DNA of 29,356 nt from CAYRTD01 sp964528675 (lineage in GTDB: Bacteria; Bacteroidota; Bacteroidia; Bacteroidales; GCA-2748055), in NCBI GenBank assembly GCA_964528675.1, contig CAZGTU010000057.1:1-29356 (forward strand), read 5' to 3'. A model generated the notes under the pieces. The model saw nothing but the letters and a program-made list of their open reading frames with translations. It did not search any database and had not been told where the DNA came from. The position numbers and the translations under genes were made by a program. Shown here in pieces: positions 24,601-29,356 of the stretch (the stretch's first letter is position 1; the number at the start of each line of letters is the position of its first letter).

Positions 24601-25777
24601 CAGTAAATTCTATCCCGCGGGTATCATCAATATCGAAACCGGTTCCTGCTACTCTAAAAATGCAGCTCTCGAATTTAATGTTCTCCCCTCCTGCAACATT
24701 AACAAGAATACCGTTAGCACCTCTGAATTCTAATTCTGAAAATACAAGATTATCAGCGTTTCTGATATTCATTACTGTATCTTTAACCGGAAATTCGACC
24801 CTTTTGGAATTTAAATTTCCAGTATAGAACACTTTAAGGATTGAATTATCAAAAACCCATTCTCCATCATTATCCAGTCCTTGTTCAATATTTTGAAGAA
24901 AATAATAAGTGTGGTCCTTTTTCATGTTGTATTCCAACTCTTCAAAACCAATGGAAGAACCTGAATTCCATGTTATATCTCCAACACTCCAGGCCCAGTT
25001 TTCTGCTTTTACAGATACCTGCCCGCCCATCAATTCACCATCAGACCAGCTATTGGAACCATCGATCAGAGTATTATTTCCTTTAGCGTTTGTAGAAAAA
25101 TACCCTTCATTAGGATGTATGGACACTCTGCTAAACCTGTTATTGATCAGTAATCCGGCATTATTTTTTATATAATCCGATTTTTTATATCCTATTCCGG
25201 ATTGGGTCCAGATATTGCCATTTTGAGTGAAACCTCCGGTAAGATCTTTTCCTCCGGTAATTACAGGTGCTTTACCGGATCCATAGGCACTGAAAATAAT
25301 CGGACTGGAAGAAGTCCCGGATACTCCTGAAATATTAACACTTGCTACATTCCATATACCATTCCTCTCAAAATATACCACATCTCCGGGTCGAAGATCG
25401 GGGATCAAAGAATTCAATTTTGAAATACTTTGCCAGGGCTGGTCTGGTGAAGTCCCACTATTGGAATCATTTCCTTCAGGAGAAAAATAATAACTGCCGG
25501 TCGCATTTAATGATTTTTTGTCATCTACTTCAGGTAAATGTAAATAATCAGAAACATCTGATGATGATCTGTTTTCTGAGATGAATCCTGTTTGCTTAAT
25601 AAAGTAAGAGTCCGCAATATCAATTTCTCTGCTCTCTTCCGCTTGCACTTGCCTTAATACTCCACTAAATTTATTTGCACGCTCCGGATTCATAGCAATA
25701 TATGAACCTGACAGATATTCACGGGCAGTTAGTGAAAATGGAATTAATAAAACAAGAATCCCTATATATTTACTCAC
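21632..25777 (-). CDS. T9SS-secreted parallel beta-helix protein with FN3 and LamG domains, 1381 aa
   Basis: The start is GTG at 25777, preceded by AAAGG at good distance; a signal peptide covers about 1-18. Residues 95-140 (YYFSPEGNDSNSGTS, then LRPGDVVYFERNG) open a right-handed parallel beta-helix running to about 740. Coils such as GIEFTGNHFEYIHTNGI, FERNFIKDYAYILG and GIVVDSNTFINSNAAIYSN are visible. Two fibronectin III domains follow (about 753-838 and 850-935, each with PPTIPEGL or APTVPQNL openings), then a LamG/concanavalin-like domain (about 1018-1236, ISLEAWVKPA, LYINGKQVYYG) and a T9SS tail (1295-1381, KVYPNPNKGDF). The fold is shared by polysaccharide lyases, epimerases and glycosidases, so a carbohydrate-active role is likely. 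I cannot identify catalytic residues, and a purely binding role is possible. It lies next to glycosyltransferase genes. Confidence 0.88.
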   Translation of the reverse strand: MSKYIGILVLLIPFSLTAREYLSGSYIAMNPERANKFSGVLRQVQAEESREIDIADSYFIKQTGFISENRSSSDVSDYLHLPEVDDKKSLNATGSYYFSPEGNDSNSGTSPDQPWQSISKLNSLIPDLRPGDVVYFERNGIWNVASVNISGVSGTSSSPIIFSAYGSGKAPVITGGKDLTGGFTQNGNIWTQSGIGYKKSDYIKNNAGLLINNRFSRVSIHPNEGYFSTNAKGNNTLIDGSNSWSDGELMGGQVSVKAENWAWSVGDITWNSGSSIGFEELEYNMKKDHTYYFLQNIEQGLDNDGEWVFDNSILKVFYTGNLNSKRVEFPVKDTVMNIRNADNLVFSELEFRGANGILVNVAGGENIKFESCIFRVAGTGFDIDDTRGIEFTGNHFEYIHTNGITAKNIADMHIYDNQFKHIHTIKGMNNDYDNWSSSIAIANNSGDVQVMYNTFDTVMIAFQTHWADANWNFERNFIKDYAYILGDVGAVYSGGDWRTDIKKTIRKNIFIDAHHDMEGTDGSHIGSFGHGVYWDYNSNGIVVDSNTFINSNAAIYSNRNKLNKAINNKFINCAKDLDDIWSNQVYMDNLIDGTDDIANHTFIDNIFILGKNPDERAFGYHCTSSKSINWGSLNINNNIYQDPFGGNKVHREIDNYSDNGNYTISEMCSRRQYDCNSVYNPLKHDYSDVSGISKDEFVKVAYNPGKKTATFDLGNTYIDLEGNHYPGKILLDAFETKILFYYSEGVIEDSEAPTVPQNLKTDEISSNSLKLAWDKSEDNMSVKAYNIFINGELYGTSVSNSKNVTGLDPETDYTFRVSAYDYSSNESSKSEAISVTTKKITDEEEGDISPPTIPEGLKANDIGRNDVSLSWNPSTDNTAVSGYKIYANGLRKATVSTTGYVLDKLNYGTTYNITVTAFDASGNESAESSILKITTLNQDGSGSEDLYDARDIPEIAFVKVNNSEYGTETVAQIKSLKRAEILEMGVRFSEDENFFSGVQVLSAERERCISFNDERIRDNLQVLYNFSEGKGSEIRDISNIDDPLNLFIEDPGNIQWLPGQGLKVTGNTLISSETFPERLIDSISRTNEISLEAWVKPAAIYQDGPARIFTLSSDHFNRAFTVGQDGNNSEYDYVVRLATSNTDPNGVPEANSAKNFMDIDFHHIVFTRNSDGIEKLYINGKQVYYGYREGDLSSWGSENRLALANEMTGERPWTGSYFLVAAYNTALSEEEVLQNHEAGFGKIRFTTKYENLESNTQYFMEPFVITDKGTRHGEVTRIITPDLESLEDKNPFNAKVYPNPNKGDFTLYFENESSEVRFARIRVSDITGKLIYQKDLPLTDIFFGREERISLDPSRFKSGIYFLTLTMGGETATQKLMISYR

Positions 25778-26103
25778 TTGTTTTCCTTTAGATAGTTACT
25801 TGTCTATGATACGCTTTCTCCAAAATTTTGTTATAGTCCCGGCGCATTTAATTAGCGATTCAAAAATATTCTATTTTAGGTTTTTTAAACATCAAATGGG
25901 CTTTTAAAGATTTAATTTATAACCATTATAATTAAAGCTATAGAAATGCGCTTATACAACCTTCTATTAACTGAATAATAATAGATTTATTGTGTCTTAA
26001 ATTTTATCTATAGGATTACGATGAATGTCCTTTATTCCCTGGTTACCAACAACTAATGACTCAACTAAAAATTGATGCTAAAAATAATTTTAGAAGGTAT
26101 TCA
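25778..26103. other. AT-rich gene-free spacer
   Basis: This stretch lies between the GT2 stop and the beta-helix start, both minus strand. I see no repeat shared with the other spacers and no open frame of note. It should hold the promoter of the beta-helix gene. An AAAGG ribosome site sits about 7 bases before the GTG at 25777. A possible terminator of the GT2 gene is listed separately. Confidence 0.6.
26065..26093 (-). terminator. Possible terminator after the GT2 gene
   Basis: CTAAAAATT (26065-26073) and AATTTTAG (26086-26093) form an A/T stem with one bulge, 11-39 bp after the GT2 stop. The stem has few G/C pairs and no long T-run follows, so the call is weak. Confidence 0.3.
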
Positions 26104-27144
26104 TCAAGGACAAGTTTTTTTTCTCTTTCCAAGTCTTTTTCTGAGATCGATGATCTCTCTTTTGATGGTTGAAAAATTTCCTGTCAATTTAAACCGCTGT
26201 ATCAATATCCCATATTGATAATGCCATTGAAATTCTTTCCTGTTGCCATTGGAATTTCTGAAAACAAAAAAGAAAGCTGCCGGTAACGATTTGATCAACT
26301 GGAACATACTTATTGCAGTCCCGATTAACCAGTTATGGGATTTGGCTCTCTTCCATCCATGATATTCCTTTAATTCTGTTATATACATGTCCAGAACCAC
26401 GAAAGATTTACCAAATTCTTTTGCGAGCTTTATCAGAAATTTCCATGATAACCGCCTATCAGGAATGATATGCTTAAACACCAGCTTAGGATCATACCAG
26501 AGCTTATAACCTGAAAGCCTGAATGCTGATGAAATCTCTGAATCTTCTCCTGAACTCATGGATTTACCTTTTCTCCCTGATAGCAGGAATTTAAAGTCAT
26601 TATTCATAAGATAGTCCCATCCTTCTCTTCTCATCACCAGTCCTGCCCCATGAAGATATGTCCGATCTGTGGCGATTTCTCCTTCATTATCTGCCTGGGG
26701 CCCCACGGCATAAGCATCCATATAATGATTAAACCATGGAGGGAATTCTTTTTCTGTAAACGGAATTCCCAATCCACCGGCCAGACCTACCTGAGGATGT
26801 TCCTCCATAATCCTGTAAGCCCTTGATATATATTCATCCGAAAGCCAGTTATCATCATCTACAAATACAATATATGGATACTTTGATGAATAGATTCCTT
26901 TTATTCTTGCATTACTTAACCCTGGCTTTCCTTCATAAACCACCTTTAAGCCAGCCTTATCAGAATTCCAGCTCTGCCTCGCTACATCTGAGGTTTTATC
27001 ACCCGAAGCATTATCAACAACAATGATCTCCCATTCAAAATCCTCAGTATTTTTTTGAACTTCAAGATGTTCGAGAACTTTTGGTATTCTCTCTTCACTG
27101 TTATAACAACAAATTATTACGCTGACACCTGATTCCATGGACAT
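26104..27144 (-). CDS. Family 2 glycosyltransferase, 346 aa
   Basis: The GT-A fold of GT2 enzymes is clear. The N-terminal strand is VSVIICCYNSEERI (7-20), then IIVVDNASGDKT (40-51). The metal/nucleotide-binding acidic motif is FVDDDNW (94-100), and a catalytic-loop candidate is SGEDSEI (198-204). A hydrophobic segment near 273-297 (LIGTAISMFQLI, then AAFFFVF) suggests membrane association. It should transfer a sugar from a nucleotide-sugar donor onto a lipid-linked or nascent surface polysaccharide; the sugar cannot be read from sequence. ATGs at 27144 and 27138 are both possible. The gene points away from the GT26 gene across a large palindrome. Confidence 0.92.
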   Translation of the reverse strand: MSMESGVSVIICCYNSEERIPKVLEHLEVQKNTEDFEWEIIVVDNASGDKTSDVARQSWNSDKAGLKVVYEGKPGLSNARIKGIYSSKYPYIVFVDDDNWLSDEYISRAYRIMEEHPQVGLAGGLGIPFTEKEFPPWFNHYMDAYAVGPQADNEGEIATDRTYLHGAGLVMRREGWDYLMNNDFKFLLSGRKGKSMSSGEDSEISSAFRLSGYKLWYDPKLVFKHIIPDRRLSWKFLIKLAKEFGKSFVVLDMYITELKEYHGWKRAKSHNWLIGTAISMFQLIKSLPAAFFFVFRNSNGNRKEFQWHYQYGILIQRFKLTGNFSTIKREIIDLRKRLGKRKKTCP

Positions 27145-27246
27145 AAATAATTACATGCTTGCGTTAATAAAAATCCTGATATCTTAAAAAAAAATCTTAA
27201 GAATTAACTAACATTTGGAAAAATTTCTCGTTACTTTATTATATCT

Positions 27247-27470
27247 GAAGTTTCGCACATATCAATAAATGTTGCCACAGATCCTCCAAATAGAGGCGGA
27301 CAGGTTCACAGATTAAGAATATTAATTGTATTCGTACTAATTAGATTGACACAGAAACCTTTCTGTAAAAACAGAAAGGAATCTGCGAAAATTAATTGCA
27401 ACGAGTGAGAATAATAATTTTAATCTGTGAATCTGTGGCAACATATCTTATTAATCAAGTGCGAAACTTT
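27247..27470. repeat. 224-bp nested imperfect palindrome between divergent glycosyltransferase genes
   Basis: Three layers of inverted arms share one centre. Outer: 27248-27258 with 27459-27469 (AAGTTTCGCAC and its complement). Middle: 27269-27282 plus 27306-27316 match 27420-27444 perfectly over 25 bp, apart from a 23-bp insert on the left. Centre: CCTTTCTGT (27358-27366), loop AAAA, ACAGAAAGG (27371-27379). The ATCTGTGGCAAC words resemble dispersed Bacteroidota repeats. The whole fills most of the space between starts at 27144 and 27509, so it could act as a bidirectional transcription structure or be a small non-autonomous mobile relic. No target duplication is obvious. Confidence 0.85.
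27283..27305. repeat. 23-bp insert breaking the palindrome's left arm
   Basis: CCTCCAAATAGAGGCGGACA and three further bases separate two halves of an arm that is continuous on the other side. The insert itself begins with a small stem (CCTC, GAGG). A 19-bp version lacking four bases and with one substitution lies at 11573-11591. Confidence 0.7.
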
Positions 27471-27508
27471 AGTTATATCTAAAACAGGGTTTAAAATTAC
27501 CAAGATAG

Positions 27509-28363
27509 ATGAAAATAAAAACCAAAATAGAAAGTTATTTATTAAATTTGGCGGATCCCGAGCTTGCACCATATCCCAAAGTGGAAGACCTCAAAACTAA
27601 TAGCACTGCACTATTTCATGAAAAAATGAATAATCCTTCAGTTCCCGTTATGGGCTATAATGTTTACAGTGGCAAGATAAACGAATTAAAATTTTCGCAA
27701 GGTAAAACTTTAATTAATACAATAAATGCCCACTCTTATGTTGTTGCCCGATCAGATAAAGATTTCAGAAAAGCACTGCAGGCTTCAGATGTATTAATTG
27801 CCGACGGATTCCCTATTGTAATGGCAGCAAGATTTTTGGATAATAATTCCATAAATAAGATTGCCGGTGAAGATATGTTTTTCTATTTGCTTAATAAACT
27901 CAATAAATCTAAAAGTAAGTGTTATTTTCTTGGATCTACTGATAGGACATTAAAAAAGATTGAAAAAAGACTTGAAACAGATTTCCCGGATGTAAAAGCC
28001 GGTTTTTTTTCACCACCTTACAAGGATAAATTCTCAGAATTGGATAATGAGATTATGCTTAATGAGATAAACAGATTTCAACCCGATGTGCTGTTTGTGG
28101 GAATGACAGCACCAAAACAGGAGAAATGGGTATATGAGAATTTGGATTATATTGATGCGAGCATTATCTGCTCAATCGGAGCAGTATTCGATTTTTATGC
28201 CAGGAATATTAAACGACCATCCAAATTCTGGGTCAGACTTCGACTTGAATGGTTTATCCGTCTTATTAATGAACCCCGAAGACTCTGGAAACGCTACCTT
28301 ATTTCTTCACCCAGTTTTTTAAAAGAACTATTCCTGATAAAAATTGGCCTCATAAAAAGATAA
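27509..28363 (+). CDS. WecG/TagA/CpsF-family glycosyltransferase (GT26), 284 aa
   Basis: Family motifs are plain: TINAHS (71-76), ASDVLIADGFP (92-102) with the conserved Asp99, the glycine strand CYFLGST (138-144), PDVLFVGMTAPKQEKW (192-207) and the C-terminal block SIGAVFDFYA (222-231), then LEWFIRLINEPRRLWKRY (246-263). The family transfers ManNAc, ManNAcA or glucose-type sugars to undecaprenyl-linked acceptors in wall-polymer, common-antigen or exopolysaccharide synthesis. The basic C terminus probably binds the membrane face. About 40 residues precede the usual start of the fold; the next internal ATG (residue 40, MNNPSVPVMGYNV) would give a more typical length, so the true start is uncertain. 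It is convergent with the fucosyltransferase-like gene. Confidence 0.93.
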   Translation: MKIKTKIESYLLNLADPELAPYPKVEDLKTNSTALFHEKMNNPSVPVMGYNVYSGKINELKFSQGKTLINTINAHSYVVARSDKDFRKALQASDVLIADGFPIVMAARFLDNNSINKIAGEDMFFYLLNKLNKSKSKCYFLGSTDRTLKKIEKRLETDFPDVKAGFFSPPYKDKFSELDNEIMLNEINRFQPDVLFVGMTAPKQEKWVYENLDYIDASIICSIGAVFDFYARNIKRPSKFWVRLRLEWFIRLINEPRRLWKRYLISSPSFLKELFLIKIGLIKR

Positions 28364-28402
28364 ATCATCAAACCCAAAAAGATTTTTTCAAATTATTACC
28401 CG

Positions 28403-28424
28403 AATTGAGCGATTCCGCTTAATT
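28403..28424. terminator. Hairpin between convergent genes
   Basis: AATTGAGCG (28403-28411), loop ATTC, CGCTTAATT (28416-28424): a 9-bp stem with one mismatch (G-U in plus-strand RNA). It overlaps the TAA stop of the minus-strand gene at 28419 and lies 40 bp after the plus-strand gene's stop. On the minus side an A/T-rich stretch follows. It is a plausible shared terminator, though the T-run is imperfect. Confidence 0.5.
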
Positions 28425-29234
28425 TGTTCTTGCAATAACCAGGGGGATTTTTCCCATTTCTGATGCAACCTCAGAAAAAGAACTGTAATAGCTCCCAATA
28501 ATTTTTGAAGTCCTTGAAAGACACAGCATATCAATCAGTGCATCTTTCACTCCCTGCATTTTATTTCTGCTCAACTCTTTTTTGTAACTGACTACCTGAT
28601 TCGGAAAAGACCGTTTAACATAATTCTCCGCCTCTGGTGAATCAGTTGAAAGATAGAACTTAATATTTCTATTCTCTGCATTTTCTTTTTTCATCAACTC
28701 CACAAAATTTTGCAGGGGGCTTTCTTTAATTGCCAACTTGTTATCCGTTCTCCTGATATGCACTCCAACTGTTCCCGGGCTAAATACCCCGGAGAGACTT
28801 TCAACCTTATCCTGAATATTTTTGACCGGTTTGAGATAATGATAAGGCTTTTCGGGAAACAAAAACCTTCCGTTAATATAAATATAGATCTTCCCGGATT
28901 TTTTTAACTTACAAAAGTCATAATTCTGCTGTTTCATGCTATAAACATCCTCTTCATGAAGAATTTTATCATAACCAAAAGGATAGTTTATATTCAACTT
29001 ATGCATGACCATGGAAAATTTTTCATTGATTTTCCTTGGCAAATAAGATGTGGATATTTCTTTGAGTCCGATATTGTGTGGGACTTCAAACAATTCTGAA
29101 AAAGAACAATTCAACTCCTCATTGGCATCCCAGATTATTGTTGCATTCTTCTGTGTACATTCCGCAAGGGCAAAAGCAGAATCAATTGACCGTAAACGAT
29201 TACCCAGTCCTCCGTATGGCTTGATCGTAATCAT
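28419..29234 (-). CDS. Fucosyltransferase-superfamily glycosyltransferase, 271 aa
   Basis: GGLGNRL at 8-14 and VGVHIRRTDN near 156-165 are the signature of GT-B fucosyltransferases that use GDP-fucose (GT11, GT23 and protein O-fucosyltransferase relatives). The HxRR motif binds the donor. Further matches are KFYLSTD (192-198) and the C-terminal DALIDMLCLSRTSKIIGSYY (231-250) followed by SSFSEVASEMG. I cannot tell alpha-1,2 from alpha-1,6 type; the SPLQNF segment after HIRRTDN looks more NodZ-like than typical GT11. The ribosome site AAAGG lies about 8 bases before the ATG at 29234. It probably adds a deoxysugar to surface polysaccharide. Length is usual for bacterial members. Confidence 0.82.
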   Translation of the reverse strand: MITIKPYGGLGNRLRSIDSAFALAECTQKNATIIWDANEELNCSFSELFEVPHNIGLKEISTSYLPRKINEKFSMVMHKLNINYPFGYDKILHEEDVYSMKQQNYDFCKLKKSGKIYIYINGRFLFPEKPYHYLKPVKNIQDKVESLSGVFSPGTVGVHIRRTDNKLAIKESPLQNFVELMKKENAENRNIKFYLSTDSPEAENYVKRSFPNQVVSYKKELSRNKMQGVKDALIDMLCLSRTSKIIGSYYSSFSEVASEMGKIPLVIARTN

Positions 29235-29278
29235 TAATTTCCTTTCATTAAAAAAATAAACGTTTCAGAGAAAACTTT

Positions 29279-29295
29279 GTTTGACAATATCAAAC
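29279..29295 (-). terminator. Small hairpin followed by a T-rich stretch
   Basis: On the minus strand GTTTGA, loop TATTG, TCAAAC, then AAAGTTTTC. It lies 9-25 bp after a candidate stop codon at 29304 and upstream of the fucosyltransferase-like gene. The stem is short (6 bp), so it is a weak terminator candidate. Confidence 0.3.
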
Positions 29296-29303
29296 TTCAG
29301 CTA

Positions 29304-29356
29304 CTATACATTTGAAGGATATTTGCTAAATGCCTCCTTATCGTCCAGGTAAAGAT
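29304..29356 (-). CDS. Possible 3' end of a gene cut by the window edge
   Basis: One minus-strand frame from the edge reads LYLDDKEAFSKYPSNV and then TAG (29304-29306). The other two frames also stop within the visible bases. The hairpin just downstream and the 69-bp gap to the next minus-strand gene fit a real C terminus. With only 16 residues visible, family and reality are undecided. Confidence 0.3.
   Translation of the reverse strand, partial: LYLDDKEAFSKYPSNV

Noticed and set aside
27247..27470. Insertion sequence
   Set aside because: No transposase frame and no target-site duplication could be seen; kept as a palindromic repeat only.

Overview
The window looks like a chromosomal segment of a free-living Bacteroidota bacterium. 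Three very large secreted proteins end in a type IX secretion (T9SS) sorting domain with a YPNP motif. There is a Bacteroidota-style lipoprotein, a PorT-like outer-membrane barrel and an nSTAND1/WD40 protein, and starts have weak or A-rich ribosome sites. I see no rRNA, tRNA, CRISPR array, transposase or phage gene. The species cannot be named from this sequence.

Layout. 1-520: no gene; nested inverted repeats and a degenerate 69-bp repeat. 521-11240 (minus strand): a compact four-gene set, probably one operon, read from right to left: membrane-anchored STAND NTPase with a WD40 propeller (8061-11240), TPR plus outer-membrane barrel protein (6997-8037), repeat lipoprotein (5773-6933), and a 1734-aa T9SS adhesin-like protein (521-5725). 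11241-11837: no gene; direct repeats, a small palindrome and a 7-bp-register array. 11838-21089 (minus): a 3083-aa protein with an SGNH/GDSL esterase head, nineteen stalk repeats of three kinds, and a C-terminal half of about 1350 aa homologous to the 1734-aa protein. 21090-21631: no gene; heptamer arrays. 21632-25777 (minus): secreted parallel beta-helix/FN3/LamG protein with a T9SS tail. From 25778 onward the DNA looks more AT-rich and carries three glycosyltransferase genes (GT2, WecG/TagA-type GT26, fucosyltransferase-like) in mixed orientations. A 224-bp nested palindrome lies between the divergent pair. The end of another minus-strand gene may be cut off at the right edge.

How it may work together (inference). 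The four-gene operon supplies one part for each envelope layer: a cytoplasmic ATPase joined through one membrane helix to a periplasmic propeller, a periplasmic TPR with an outer-membrane barrel, a lipoprotein with repeated blades, and an exported adhesin. I propose it as a trans-envelope sensing or assembly system. The esterase-headed paralogue and the beta-helix protein may act on polysaccharide made by the glycosyltransferases on the right.

The strangest non-coding signal is a family of 7-bp repeats at or just after the stop codons of all three T9SS genes. On the coding strand these heptamers contain a stop triplet (GGTRANN or TAGGAAG). Because 7 is not a multiple of 3, an array places stops in all three frames.
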